Part shown: in pieces, positions 26,053-35,172 of the stretch | How positions within the stretch are numbered: the first letter of the stretch is position 1 | Layout of the letters: each line of letters starts with the position of its first letter | NCBI GenBank assembly: GCA_030532575.1 | Contig: JAUNKV010000010.1 | Span: forward strand, 1-64,000 | DNA: 64,000 nt | Direction of reading: 5' to 3' | Source: Propionibacteriaceae bacterium | Lineage (GTDB): Bacteria > Actinomycetota > Actinomycetes > Propionibacteriales > Propionibacteriaceae | Notes under the pieces: model-generated | Told to the model about the DNA's origin: nothing | What the model saw: the letters and a program-made list of their open reading frames with translations, nothing else | Database searches by the model: none | Program-made: the position numbers and the translations under genes

Positions 26053-28692
26053 ATGCAGTCGACACTGCTCAGCCGTGCGTCCAGGCGCGCACTGGCGGCG
26101 GTCACTGGACTTCTGATGGTGCCGTCGATGTTCGTCATCACAGGTGCCGCCCAGGAGGCCAGGGCCGAGGAGAATCCCGGGATCGTGTTCAGCGATCTCA
26201 AACTCGAGGAGACCAACAACGACGGCGTGGTCATCAATGACGGCAAGCTGGACATCGGCAGCCGCCTCAAGTTCTCCATGAGCTATGACGCCTCGAAGGC
26301 CAACGCCAAGCCCGGCGACTCCTTCACCATCCTGGCGCCGTCCTACCTGCAGCTGCGCGAGGAAGGCACCTTCCCCATGAAGGCCGCCGACGGCACCGCG
26401 GCCGGCTCCTGCGAGCTGAAGCTGCTCCGCGCCCCCAGCGGACAGCCCTGGTACAAGAACACCCCGCAGGTCACCTGCACCTTCGGTGAGGCCATCAAGG
26501 GGATGCACGACGTGGCCGGGACCGTCGAGATCGGCATGGCCATCGATGACATCTCGACCTCCGAGATCGCCGAGATCACCATCAACGGCAAGGTCCACAC
26601 CACGCCGTTGCCCTACGACAAGCCCATCGGTCCCACCGCCTGGAAATCAGGCTCCGGGGCGGGCAAGTGGGCCTCCACCCCGCGCAAGGAGAACACCCGC
26701 ATCTGGTGGACCATCTACGCCGGTGGCCCCTGGCTGACCGCCAACTACGCCCCCGGTGAGAGCGTCACCATTGTGGACCGGGTCGGTCCGGGCCATCGGC
26801 TCGCCACCAATCCCGGCACCCAGCAGCCCGGTACCCTGAGCGAGATCTGCCCGGACCAGAGCGTGCCCCACGGCTACAACTCCGTCGAGGTGGCCCGGGT
26901 GAACAAGGACCTGGGTAAGGGCTTCACCCTGGCCATGCAGGAGAATGCCGAGGGCACCGAGATGGAGGTCCGCTACTCCGGCCCCTTCAAGGCTGAGTGC
27001 AACTACAACCTCGGCTACGAGACCGTCTTCCCCGACGGGGCTGCCATCACCCCGGGTCAGAGCTACGACAACAGCGGTGAGTTCGTGGGCAAGTCCAAGA
27101 AGGTCTCCGCCAAGGCTCACTACGTGCAGACCTTCGACGCGACGATCCGCTACCGCAAGGGCTTCGGCTCCTTCAAGGTGGTCAAGCTGGTCTCCGGGGC
27201 TGGCTTCCCCGCCGATCAGAAGTTCGACGTGACCATCAACTACGAGCTGCCCGAGGGCAAAACCCCGGCCGACTACCCGGACTGGAAGGCTCCCTCCAAT
27301 CCGACGAAGTACACCGTCGCCGTCGGCATCGGCACCACCTACGAGGAGACCTTCCCCGAGGGCACGAAGGTCACCATCACCGAGGAGGTCATCTCCGCCA
27401 ACCCGGCCCCTGAGACCGGACTGTGGGGTGACTACCGCTTCGCCTCCGGTGAGCAGGGCGTCACCATTGCCCGTGACGGCCGATCCGCCACCTTCGCCAT
27501 CGTGGACCAGAAGGCCGTGGCCCTGGAACTGACCAACACCTGGTTGCCGAAGGAGTTCGCCCCGTTCATGGTGACCAAGAGCGTGGTTCCGGTCGGCGTG
27601 GGGCAGGGGCTGGAGTTCCCCGTGACCTACGAGTGTGACTCGATGGGCAACCGCAACACCCCGGCCTCGGGCAAGGTGACCATCCGCCCGGGTGAGAGCA
27701 CCACCGTCGGCGAGTTCCCGGTTGGCACCAGCTGCCGCATCACGGGTGAGGACGACGTGATGATCGCCGACCACAGCATCGTCTCGAAGGACCTGGGGCA
27801 GGCGCTGACCATCGCCAAGGGCGGGCCCAACACGGTGACCGTCACCAACACCTACAGCCCCAACGAGGTTCCTGTCTCGGTCGGTGACCACGTGTGGCGC
27901 GACGAGAACCGCAACGGCCTGCAGGACGAGGGCGAGACCCCGGTTGCAGACGTGAAGGTGACCCTGAAGGATGCCGAGGGCAAGGAGCTGCGCAGCACCA
28001 CCACCAATGTCGACGGCTACTACTTCTTCGCGGACCTGGTGGCGGGAGAGAAGTACCAGCTCACCTTCACCGCCCCCGAGGGAGCAATCTTCACCACCCG
28101 GGACGTGACCGGTGGGGATGACGCGAAGGACTCCGATGTCGATGAGCACGGCAACCTCTCCTTCACCGCGCCCGCCGAGGGTCGCAACGAGGTGGGGCCG
28201 GGCAAGGCCGACAACCCCACCCTGGATGCCGGTGTGATCTGGCCGAAGGTCTCCGTCGGTGACCGGGTGTGGTGGGACGACGACCGCGACGGCCAGCAGG
28301 ACGAGGGTGAGAAGCCCGTTCCCGGCGTGACCGTGGTCCTGCAGGACGCCGACGGGGTGCGTATCGCCGAGACCACCACCGATGAGAACGGCTGGTACGC
28401 CTTCGCCGACCTGCTGCCCAGCACCGAGTACCGGATGCTGTTCACCCTGCCGAACGGCGGGGCCAGCTGGACGGTTGCGAACCAGGGTGACGACGCCGCT
28501 GACTCGGATGTCGATCCCAGCGGAGGGGTGAGGTTCACCACCCCTGCCAACGGCAGGAACGAGGTGGCTCCGGGCAAGGCCGACGATCCGACGATCGACG
28601 CCGGTGTGGTCAAGCCCGCTCCCGGCGTGGAGGTCCCGAGCACACCGGAGCCCCCGGTGACCCGGCCCGGACTGCCGAAGACCGGCAGCTGA
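26053..28692 (+). CDS. Secreted adhesin-like protein with two SdrD-B domains, ending at LPKTGS
   Basis: An 879-residue secreted protein. The signal peptide ends near residue 38 (A-R-A-E-E). An N-terminal adhesin region (about 40-360) shares S-D-L, K-F-S-M and P-F-K-x-x-C-N-Y landmarks with the upstream paralogue. DUF5979-like modules begin near 372 and 503. Two SdrD-B-like domains begin near 609 and 733, each with W-R/W-D-x-x-R-N/D-G and an E-G-E calcium-type loop. The C-terminus is R-P-G-L-P-K-T-G-S, then stop, so the sorting signal lacks its helix and charged tail. GAAGGAG precedes the ATG. Function is probably surface or matrix binding. Confidence 0.87.
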   Translation: MQSTLLSRASRRALAAVTGLLMVPSMFVITGAAQEARAEENPGIVFSDLKLEETNNDGVVINDGKLDIGSRLKFSMSYDASKANAKPGDSFTILAPSYLQLREEGTFPMKAADGTAAGSCELKLLRAPSGQPWYKNTPQVTCTFGEAIKGMHDVAGTVEIGMAIDDISTSEIAEITINGKVHTTPLPYDKPIGPTAWKSGSGAGKWASTPRKENTRIWWTIYAGGPWLTANYAPGESVTIVDRVGPGHRLATNPGTQQPGTLSEICPDQSVPHGYNSVEVARVNKDLGKGFTLAMQENAEGTEMEVRYSGPFKAECNYNLGYETVFPDGAAITPGQSYDNSGEFVGKSKKVSAKAHYVQTFDATIRYRKGFGSFKVVKLVSGAGFPADQKFDVTINYELPEGKTPADYPDWKAPSNPTKYTVAVGIGTTYEETFPEGTKVTITEEVISANPAPETGLWGDYRFASGEQGVTIARDGRSATFAIVDQKAVALELTNTWLPKEFAPFMVTKSVVPVGVGQGLEFPVTYECDSMGNRNTPASGKVTIRPGESTTVGEFPVGTSCRITGEDDVMIADHSIVSKDLGQALTIAKGGPNTVTVTNTYSPNEVPVSVGDHVWRDENRNGLQDEGETPVADVKVTLKDAEGKELRSTTTNVDGYYFFADLVAGEKYQLTFTAPEGAIFTTRDVTGGDDAKDSDVDEHGNLSFTAPAEGRNEVGPGKADNPTLDAGVIWPKVSVGDRVWWDDDRDGQQDEGEKPVPGVTVVLQDADGVRIAETTTDENGWYAFADLLPSTEYRMLFTLPNGGASWTVANQGDDAADSDVDPSGGVRFTTPANGRNEVAPGKADDPTIDAGVVKPAPGVEVPSTPEPPVTRPGLPKTGS

Positions 28693-28697
28693 GCCCT

Positions 28698-28741
28698 GCC
28701 CCGCTGCTCGCACTGGAGCGCTCCGGTGCGAGCAGCGGGGC
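28698..28741. terminator. Terminator hairpin between convergent genes
   Basis: A 44-base near-perfect palindrome (GCCCCGCTGCTCGCAC at one end, its complement at the other; one T:G wobble) lies between the second adhesin gene and the Crp/Fnr-like gene and can serve both. Confidence 0.75.
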
Positions 28742-28756
28742 ATCCCCTGTAGTAGG

Positions 28757-29419
28757 TCAGGGGTGCCGACCCTCGCGGCGGAGCCGGGCCACCACCCGGT
28801 TGAGTCCGACTGCGGTCAGACCCAGGTAGTTGGCCGCCTCACGCTGCGAGACCAATGAGGAGGCCCGTGGGAACTCCTTCAGGAAAGCCAGGTAACGCTG
28901 CTCGGCGTTCATGGTGAGGAACTGGTACTCGCGGTTCATGTGGAAGGTCATCAGGCGCAACACGCTGATGTTGAGCAGGGCCTGCCAGTTCGCGTGTTTG
29001 CGGGCGAAGTCGGTGATCAGTCCGAGGCTCACCCCCACCAGTTGGGAACGCTCCAGGGCCACTCCCCGTTTCCGGGCGCGCACCAGGGGGGAGTCGTAGA
29101 TCGGGTGGGCGGTGGACAGGCCGAGCAGTTCTCCCAGCTCCTTCGGGAAGGTGCTGATGAAGATGTCCCCAGCCTCCAGGTATCGGGCGATGTGGGTCCG
29201 TTCCCCCAGGTCGAACTGGGCGCTGAGGGTTCCCTCCCACACCCACCACATCATTGGCTGGTTGCCTCCCGGCAAGGGGGTTCCCCGGTCCACAGTCGCC
29301 ACGATCGCCATTGAGGCGATGGCGGCCAGGTTTGGTAGCGGCCCTCCGGCGGCTGCCTCGAGCTGTTTCACGACCTTGCGTTCCAACGGACTTTTGACAA
29401 GGGGTTTCACAGCGCGCAT
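28757..29419 (-). CDS. Crp/Fnr-like transcriptional regulator
   Basis: A 220-residue protein with the overall plan of Crp/Fnr regulators: a sensor barrel (about 30-120), a long dimerisation helix (about 130-165, ending in M-N-R-E-Y-Q-F) and a C-terminal helix-turn-helix (about 175-215, Q-R-E-A-A-N-Y-L-G-L-T-A-V-G-L-N-R-V). The Y-L-A-F-L-K-E-F-P segment before the helix-turn-helix is typical of the Crp-like group common in Bacteroidetes and host-associated actinobacteria. No Fnr cysteine cluster is seen, so the signal is not an iron-sulphur centre. It lies between the adhesin genes and an ABC transporter; its targets are unknown. Confidence 0.75.
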   Translation of the reverse strand: MRAVKPLVKSPLERKVVKQLEAAAGGPLPNLAAIASMAIVATVDRGTPLPGGNQPMMWWVWEGTLSAQFDLGERTHIARYLEAGDIFISTFPKELGELLGLSTAHPIYDSPLVRARKRGVALERSQLVGVSLGLITDFARKHANWQALLNISVLRLMTFHMNREYQFLTMNAEQRYLAFLKEFPRASSLVSQREAANYLGLTAVGLNRVVARLRREGRHP

Positions 29420-29605
29420 GGTCGTAGTGTAAGCCGAAAGGTCGGCCTTGTGATCGAAGATCGAACCAGAGGGTCATTCGGGTCGTCCGCAGGTCGTGCC
29501 CTGGTCCACCTCGTTGTCGTCCGGTCTTGGCCCGTGGGCTGATGGTTTTCGCCGCTGCGCGCACTAGCGTTTCGAGGGTAGGAACACCTCTGGAGCGAAA
29601 GGCGA

Positions 29606-30361
29606 ATGATGACCTCCCAGCCCATGACCACACTGGCCCCCGCCTGCGGGGCACAGAACCTGACGAAGGTCTTCGGGGCCGATGGGCCCCGCCCCGTGGT
29701 CGCCGTTGACAATGTCTCGTTGACCATCGATCAGGGCTCCTTCACCGCGATCATGGGCCCCTCCGGCTCGGGCAAGTCGACGCTCATGCACTGCATGGCC
29801 GGGCTGGACCGCGCCACCAGCGGTGGGGCCTTCATCGGCGAGTCCAATCTCACCACGCTGCCGGAGAAGGAGGTCACCAGGATTCGTCGGGACCGGATCG
29901 GTTTCGTCTTCCAGGCCTTCAATCTGCTGCCCACCCTGACCGCCGAGCAGAACATCCTGCTGCCGCTGGAGCTGGCCGGGACCAAGCCGGATCGGGCGCT
30001 GTTCGACGAGATCGTCGCCTCGCTCGGGATCGCGGATCGGCTCAGCCACCGGCCGAGCCAGCTCTCGGGAGGTCAGCAGCAGCGGGTGGCCATCGCCCGT
30101 GCGATGGTGACCAAGCCGGATGTGATCTTCGCCGACGAGCCGACCGGCGCGTTGGACTCCCGTGCCGGAACCGCGCTGCTGGCCTACCTGCAGAGCTGCT
30201 CCAGGGACCGGGGCCAGACCATCATCATGGTCACCCACGATCCCAAGGCAGCAGGCTATGCGGACCGGGCGCTGGTACTCTCCGACGGCCGCATCGTCGA
30301 CGACGTGACCTCACCCAGCGCTGAGCTGATGCTGGCCAGCCTCGGCCGTCTGGGGGCATGA
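29606..30361 (+). CDS. ABC transporter ATP-binding protein (LolD/MacB type)
   Basis: A 251-residue ATPase with Walker A GPSGSGKST near residue 52, Q-loop VFQAFNLLP, signature LSGGQQQR near 155 and Walker B V-I-F-A-D-E-P-T-G-A-L-D. The Leu-Pro and N-L-L-P-T-L-T-A-E-Q-N features place it in the LolD/MacB/FtsE-like group. Two adjacent ATGs are possible; GAAAGG lies upstream. The stop overlaps the permease start as ATGA. Such pairs export peptides or lipoproteins, or confer resistance to antimicrobial peptides. Confidence 0.92.
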   Translation: MMTSQPMTTLAPACGAQNLTKVFGADGPRPVVAVDNVSLTIDQGSFTAIMGPSGSGKSTLMHCMAGLDRATSGGAFIGESNLTTLPEKEVTRIRRDRIGFVFQAFNLLPTLTAEQNILLPLELAGTKPDRALFDEIVASLGIADRLSHRPSQLSGGQQQRVAIARAMVTKPDVIFADEPTGALDSRAGTALLAYLQSCSRDRGQTIIMVTHDPKAAGYADRALVLSDGRIVDDVTSPSAELMLASLGRLGA

Positions 30362-32805
30362 TGCTTCGCGATGCCATCAATGAGATCCGGCTCCACCCGG
30401 GTCGTTTCGTCGCGACACTGCTGGCGGTGGCCATCAGCGTCGGTTTCATGGCCGCCATCGTCGTGGGGGTCCGCACCGAGGAGAACGCGGTAGGGCAGAA
30501 GGGCACGCTCTGGCTCTCCCGGGCCGACGTGGTGGTCTCCGGGGTCGAGGGTGAACCTGCTGAGATCGTCGGGCGCATTGAGGGGGTGAGCGGGGTTGAT
30601 GAGGTCCTGGGGCTCCAGATGGTTCAGAATCAGGTGACCAAGGGGGACAAGTCAGAGTTCTACGCCCTGTACGTGGTGCCGAAGGAGAACTTCCGCTGGT
30701 CCAAGGTCGTCGAAGGAGCTTGGCCGAGTGCACTCGATGAGATCGCCCTGTCCAGAGGTAGTGCTCAGAAACTTGGGGTCACGGTGGGTGATGTCGTCAC
30801 CCTTGGTTTCGGTGGTGAGGCGAGCGAGGACGCGGAAGAGACCCCAGGTCAGGGGAAGGCCAGAGTCGTCGGGCTGACCGATGATCCGAACCCCACATTT
30901 GGTGGGATCGGATACCTGGCTCCGGTGGTTGACACCGGTCACGTCACCTCATGGTTGGTTCGAGCCAGCGCCCCGGAGGACGTGGCTTCGAAGATCACGG
31001 CTGAGCTGGAGAGGGACTTCGGGGATGATTCGGAGGCGATCACCGCAGAGGCGTTCCGAGCCAAATACCTGAAGGAACTCACGGGCGGGTTTGAGGTCTT
31101 CCGCAACATGCTGCTCGGTTTCGCGGGCATCTCGCTGGTTGTCGGCATGATCATCATCGCCAACACCTTCACCATCCTGCTGACGCAGCGGCGCCGCCAG
31201 ATCGGGCTGTTGCGCGCCGTCGGGGCCTCCTCCGGGCAGGTCGCGGGACGGTTGGTGAGCGAGGCCTTCCTGCTGGGCCTGGTGGGCTCCCTGCTCGGGG
31301 TGGGCCTCGGCTACCTGGTGGCCCTGGGCGTGTCCCTCTACACCGGGTCCCTCACCTGGGGCCTGGCCTTCCCGGCCGGTGAGTTGCTGCTCGCCGTCGT
31401 CGCCGGGGTGCTGGCCACGATGGCCTCGGTGATCGGGCCGTCGCTGAAGGCCACCCGGGTCAGCCCGTTGGAGGCCCTGCAGGTGGTACCGACCGCCACC
31501 CAGAGCAAGCGCCTCGGCATCGTGCGCGGGGTGTTCTGTCTGCTGTTCGCGCTGGGTGGCGTGGCGCTGCTGCTGCCTGCGTTCCAGGACACGGAGCGGG
31601 GGCTGCTGTGGGCCATCCCCGCCTGCGGGCTGCTCGCCATCGCGGTGCTGCTGGCGGCCCCGTTCTACGTCAGCTTCCTCATCCGTGTGGTGGGTGGACT
31701 GTTCTCCTTCACCGGACCGACGGTGAAACTGGCGGTGGCGAACTCCGTGCGCAACCCTCGCCGGGCCTCTGCCACCGCGGTGGCGCTGATGCTGGCGGTG
31801 GGGCTGGTCGTGACCCTGCAGGTCGGGAGTGCCACGATGCGCAGCTCCGCGGTCAATGCCATCAATGAGCGGTACCCGGTGGACATCTCAGTGAGTTCTG
31901 ACAAGCCCTTGGAGCCTGAGCTCGTCAAGGATTTCAAGGAGGCCGGGGCCGTGCGTGCTGTGGCTGAGGTGTCTGCGAAGAGCGTTGAACTCGTTGACGA
32001 CGGCGGTTACCCGCTGGAGCTGAGTGTTCGCAACGTCAATCCTGCCCGTCAGCAACTGGGGCTCTCCGACAAGCTTGCGGCCTCGGACGGCACCATCGTG
32101 GTGGACAAGGGAATCAGTGAGGCCTTGGCCGGGAGCATTGAGGTGCCAGGTGCGGGGAACCTCAAGGTGGTCGGTTCTGAGAGCGTCGAATACGGTGATG
32201 CGGCGGTCTCTGAGAGCACCTTCGAGCAGATCACCGGTACCGCCGAGACTCGTGAGGTGTGGCTGAAGCTGGTGGACCGGACCTCGTTGTCGGGGCTGAA
32301 CGAGGTGATGCGGATCATGGAGGGCAAGGAGGGCCTGCGGACCGGGGGCAGCGCAGTGCTGGCCGGGGTCGTCGAACAGGCCATCAATGTGGTGCTCATC
32401 GTGCTGACCGGGCTGCTTGGTGTCGCCGTGGTGATTGCGCTGGTGGGGGTCAGCAACACGCTGGGCCTGTCGGTGCTGGAGCGGCAGCGTGAGTCGGCGC
32501 TGCTCCGGGCGCTCGGGATGCAGCGGGCCTCGCTGCGGAAGATGCTGCTGGTGGAGGCACTCCTGCTGGGGGCGGTCGGCATCGGGGTGGGCATCCTGGC
32601 GGGTGTGTTCTTCAGCTGGGTCGGCGTGACCACGGCGTTGAACATGTTCCCCGAGGACGGAAAGATCGACGCGGTGTTCTCCGTTGACCTGCTCTACACC
32701 GGAGGGCTGATCCTGGTGTGCATCCTGGCGGCGGCGCTCGCCTCGGTGCTGCCGGGCCGTCGGGCCGCGAACGCGACCCCGACGGAGGCCTTGGCAGCCG
32801 ACTGA
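30358..32805 (+). CDS. ABC transporter permease with two FtsX/MacB units
   Basis: An 815-residue membrane protein built from two FtsX-type halves. Each has one N-terminal helix (about residues 18-38 and 475-497), a large external domain (about 40-245 and 500-655), and a three-helix bundle (about 255-375 and 675-810). Q-R-R-R-Q-I-G-L-L-R-A-V-G-A near 278 and Q-R-E-S-A-L-L-R-A-L-G-M near 708 are the coupling loops of the family. It works with the preceding ATPase, probably in a mechanotransmission role rather than simple transport. The substrate is unknown. Confidence 0.9.
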   Translation: MMLRDAINEIRLHPGRFVATLLAVAISVGFMAAIVVGVRTEENAVGQKGTLWLSRADVVVSGVEGEPAEIVGRIEGVSGVDEVLGLQMVQNQVTKGDKSEFYALYVVPKENFRWSKVVEGAWPSALDEIALSRGSAQKLGVTVGDVVTLGFGGEASEDAEETPGQGKARVVGLTDDPNPTFGGIGYLAPVVDTGHVTSWLVRASAPEDVASKITAELERDFGDDSEAITAEAFRAKYLKELTGGFEVFRNMLLGFAGISLVVGMIIIANTFTILLTQRRRQIGLLRAVGASSGQVAGRLVSEAFLLGLVGSLLGVGLGYLVALGVSLYTGSLTWGLAFPAGELLLAVVAGVLATMASVIGPSLKATRVSPLEALQVVPTATQSKRLGIVRGVFCLLFALGGVALLLPAFQDTERGLLWAIPACGLLAIAVLLAAPFYVSFLIRVVGGLFSFTGPTVKLAVANSVRNPRRASATAVALMLAVGLVVTLQVGSATMRSSAVNAINERYPVDISVSSDKPLEPELVKDFKEAGAVRAVAEVSAKSVELVDDGGYPLELSVRNVNPARQQLGLSDKLAASDGTIVVDKGISEALAGSIEVPGAGNLKVVGSESVEYGDAAVSESTFEQITGTAETREVWLKLVDRTSLSGLNEVMRIMEGKEGLRTGGSAVLAGVVEQAINVVLIVLTGLLGVAVVIALVGVSNTLGLSVLERQRESALLRALGMQRASLRKMLLVEALLLGAVGIGVGILAGVFFSWVGVTTALNMFPEDGKIDAVFSVDLLYTGGLILVCILAAALASVLPGRRAANATPTEALAAD

Positions 32806-32824
32806 CCTCGGCTCCGCAACACAG

Positions 32825-32871
32825 CGCAGCGACGCCCCGCCGTCACCACCCGACGGCGGGGCGTCGCTGCG
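32825..32871 (+). terminator. Strong terminator hairpin after the FtsX-type permease
   Basis: Arms of 20 bases (32825-32844 and 32852-32871) are perfectly complementary around ACCACCC. It lies 20 bases after the permease stop. Confidence 0.8.
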
Positions 32872-32880
32872 TCCTGCGCT

Positions 32881-33040
32881 GCTCACACCGAGGGCGCCAA
32901 CGTCCGACAGTCGAGGCCGTCCCGTTCCCACTGCTCACACCGACGGCACCCGGCGCCTGACAGTCGAGACCCTCCCCTTTCCGCTGGTCGAGCTTCAGCG
33001 CCCCAGCGCCCGACAGTCGAGACCGTCCCCTTTTTCCGCT
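32881..33040. repeat. Three tandem imperfect repeats of 52-55 bases
   Basis: Units at 32881-32932, 32933-32985 and 32986-33040 share GACAGTCGAGACC or a near form, then C/T-rich TCCCCTTT and an end in CGCT or CACT. The third unit starts GGTCGAGC, the end sequence of the dispersed element that follows directly, so the array seems derived from that element. No coding frame is plausible across it. Confidence 0.7.
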
Positions 33041-33201
33041 GGTCGAGCCGGTTCCCGGAGCTTGCGTAGGGAACCGTGTCGAGACCCCTGGCATCCGGTG
33101 CAGGCACCTGGGCCGAGCGGGGTTGGTCTGGACTTGAGTTCCTGCGAACGGTCACGGGGTCTCGACTCGGCCTGCGGAAAAGTAGCCCGACGCGACCAGC
33201 G
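33038..33201. repeat. Dispersed palindromic element, copy B
   Basis: The element runs from GCTGGTCGAGCC to GCGACCAGCG. Inside the left end, GGTTCCC and GGGAACC form a stem; TGTCGAGACC and GGGTCTCGACTCGG mark the inner boundaries. It is homologous in reverse orientation to 16220-16387. Together with the tandem units it fills the gap between the permease and the GntR operon (32806-33274), which holds no gene. Confidence 0.7.
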
Positions 33202-33274
33202 AGGGAAGGAACCCCCGCCATCCGGTACTAGGACTTGGGTTCGGCGGGATCGCCAGTTGCACCTACCGTCACTA

Positions 33275-33297
33275 CTGTATATGCTGTACATATACAG
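33275..33297. promoter_or_regulatory. Operator of the GntR/YtrA-type operon
   Basis: CTGTATATG (33275-33283) and CATATACAG (33289-33297) are a perfect inverted repeat with a five-base spacer, immediately before the ribosome site AAAGGAGGTGG. YtrA-group GntR proteins regulate their own operons through such palindromes. Autoregulation is inferred from position. Confidence 0.7.
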
Positions 33298-33309
33298 AAA
33301 GGAGGTGGT

Positions 33310-33693
33310 ATGGACATCATCCTGTCCAACACGAGCGGGGTCCCCATATACGCGCAGATCGAGGACCAGATCAAGGCCGCCATCCTGCGTGGCGACGTGG
33401 CCGAGGGGGAGGCGCTGCCCTCGATCCGAGCCCTGGCCCGTGACCTTCGGGTCAGCGTCATCACCACCACCCGGGCCTATGCCGACCTTGTTGCGGAAGG
33501 ATTCGTCGCCAACGTCCCCGGCAAGGGGTACTACGTGCAGCCCCGCAACAGCGAGCTGGTCCGCGAGCAGGTGCTGCGGCAGATCGAGAGTCTGATCGGC
33601 GACGCCGTCGCCCAGGCCCGGCTCGCCGACATCTCCGATGCGGACCTCCGCCAAATTCTTGACCTCACCCTCGACGCCCAGGAGAACTCATGA
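33310..33693 (+). CDS. GntR-family regulator, YtrA subgroup
   Basis: A 127-residue protein: GntR winged helix (about 10-75; P-I-Y-A-Q-I-E-D-Q-I, then L-P-S-I-R-A-L-A-R-D-L-R-V-S, T-T-T-R-A-Y) plus a short two-helix dimerisation tail, the size of YtrA members. AAAGGAGGTGG precedes the ATG; an earlier in-frame ATG has no site. It overlaps the ABC ATPase by four bases (ATGA). YtrA-type operons respond to cell-envelope stress and lipid II-binding antibiotics in Bacillus; that is family knowledge, not shown here. Confidence 0.9.
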   Translation: MDIILSNTSGVPIYAQIEDQIKAAILRGDVAEGEALPSIRALARDLRVSVITTTRAYADLVAEGFVANVPGKGYYVQPRNSELVREQVLRQIESLIGDAVAQARLADISDADLRQILDLTLDAQENS

Positions 33694-34523
33694 CCGAGAC
33701 ACCTTTCGCCCTCAAGGCCGTGACCAAGCACTATGACGGCTTTACTCTTGGCCCGCTCGACCTCGAGGTGCCGCGCGGCTACGTCACCGCGCTCGTCGGG
33801 CCGAACGGAGCGGGCAAGACCACCGCCATCAAGCTGGGGCTCGGGGCCTGCTTCCCGGACAGCGGCGAGGCCAGGTTGATCGACAAGGCCCGCGTCGGCG
33901 TGGTCCTGGATGCCCCGCCGTGGCCGCCAACGTGGCGGGTGCGAGAGCTGGGCAGACTGCTCGGCCCCTTCTACCCCAGGTGGAATCAGGCGCGATTCGA
34001 GGAGCTGGCCCGCTGGGCCGGAGCCGAGGAGGGCAAGAGGATCGCTGACCTCTCTCGTGGCACGGGCATGAAGCTGCAGCTGGCTTTCGCCCTTGCCCTC
34101 GAAGCGGAGCTGCTCATCCTCGATGAACCCACCAGCGGCCTCGACCCGCTGGCCCGCACCGAACTGCTGGACCGGATCGCCGAGTTCATGACCGACGAGC
34201 AGCACGCCGTGCTGTTCTCCAGCCACATCACCAGCGACCTGGAGCGCATCGCGGACCGGCTGGTGATCCTCGACGACGGCAAGGTCGTCGTCAAGGGCCG
34301 GATCGACGACCTGCGTGAGACCTGGGCGCTGATCCGAGGTGGCCGAGCAGGCCTCACCGATGCGCTGCGGCCCCGGCTGCGAGGGCTGCGCGAGCACGCC
34401 GTCGGCTGGGAGGCCCTCATCAAGGTTGGTGAGCTGGGTGGTGTCGGCCCTGAGGTCGTGGTCGAGTCGCCCAGCATCGAGCAGCTGCTGCTCCATCTGG
34501 TGAAGGAGTCGGTCCATGCCTGA
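33690..34523 (+). CDS. ABC transporter ATP-binding protein (YtrB-like)
   Basis: A 277-residue ATPase with Walker A GPNGAGKTT near residue 37, signature region L-S-R-G-T-G-M-K-L-Q near 121 (second Gly of LSGG replaced), Walker B LLILDEPTSGLD and switch His in FSSHIT. The C-terminal 80 residues, after V-K-G-R-I-D-D-L, form a family-specific extension. It would pair with the two membrane proteins that follow; the three genes and the GntR gene form one operon. Confidence 0.9.
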   Translation: MTETPFALKAVTKHYDGFTLGPLDLEVPRGYVTALVGPNGAGKTTAIKLGLGACFPDSGEARLIDKARVGVVLDAPPWPPTWRVRELGRLLGPFYPRWNQARFEELARWAGAEEGKRIADLSRGTGMKLQLAFALALEAELLILDEPTSGLDPLARTELLDRIAEFMTDEQHAVLFSSHITSDLERIADRLVILDDGKVVVKGRIDDLRETWALIRGGRAGLTDALRPRLRGLREHAVGWEALIKVGELGGVGPEVVVESPSIEQLLLHLVKESVHA

Positions 34524-35160
34524 GCTGGCGGCCATGATGCGCCTGAACCTGCGCGGCCTGCATGAGATGACCCTGGCGGCTCCCATCCTCGTCGGGGTGC
34601 TCTGGCTCCTCAACTGGAACTCGGGCTTCGCATGGGTGGCAACGCTTCTGATGATCCTGGTCTTCATGGTGGCCCAGAACCTGTTCCGGTTCGGTGCGTT
34701 CGCATCGAAGGTGCCCCTGCTCGACGTGCTGCCGGTGCAGCGGCGTACCGTCGTGGTGTCGCGCTACCTCGTGATCCTCGCCGTCGCGGTGGTGCTCTGC
34801 CCCATCATCGGGGCGCTGATCTTCCTGGTAACCCAGGCGGCTGGGGGTGAGGTCCCCGAGGACTGGGGGAGGGGGCTGCTCACCTCCCTGGGCGCCATGC
34901 TGCTCATCATCGGGCTCATCCTGCCGAATTGGTGGCGACCCTGGCGGAGCTGGCGAACCGCAATGGCGTACCTGCCGGTGTTCGGGGTGCTCGGCTCGTT
35001 CCTCATCCTCAACGCGGCGTACGCGACCGGCAACCTGCCCTCGTCCTTGAGCTCCTTCCTGGATGAGTACGGGGCGTGGTTGACCGTGACCGTCGGGGTG
35101 CTGAGCTTCGCTGGTTCGCTGCCCATCACCATTCGCGCCGCCGAGCGCTTGGACCACTGA
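34516..35160 (+). CDS. ABC-2-type membrane protein of the GntR operon (first)
   Basis: A 214-residue protein with about six hydrophobic segments (for example I-L-V-G-V-L-W-L-L near 16, M-I-L-V-F-M-V-A near 43, A-V-A-V-V-L-C-P-I-I-G-A-L near 90, M-L-L-I-I-G-L-I-L near 130). It lacks a recognised enzyme motif and resembles ABC_2 permeases of YtrC/D type. It overlaps the ATPase by eight bases and shares the L-L-D-V-L-P-V-Q/T-R-R pattern with the next gene, so the two are probably related subunits. Confidence 0.75.
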   Translation: MPELAAMMRLNLRGLHEMTLAAPILVGVLWLLNWNSGFAWVATLLMILVFMVAQNLFRFGAFASKVPLLDVLPVQRRTVVVSRYLVILAVAVVLCPIIGALIFLVTQAAGGEVPEDWGRGLLTSLGAMLLIIGLILPNWWRPWRSWRTAMAYLPVFGVLGSFLILNAAYATGNLPSSLSSFLDEYGAWLTVTVGVLSFAGSLPITIRAAERLDH

Positions 35161-35172
35161 CCAGGAGGAGCG

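Noticed and set aside
26647..28743. A nearly 700-codon frame antisense to the second adhesin gene
   Set aside because: No ribosome site and no motif; the sense frame has signal peptide, domains and terminator.
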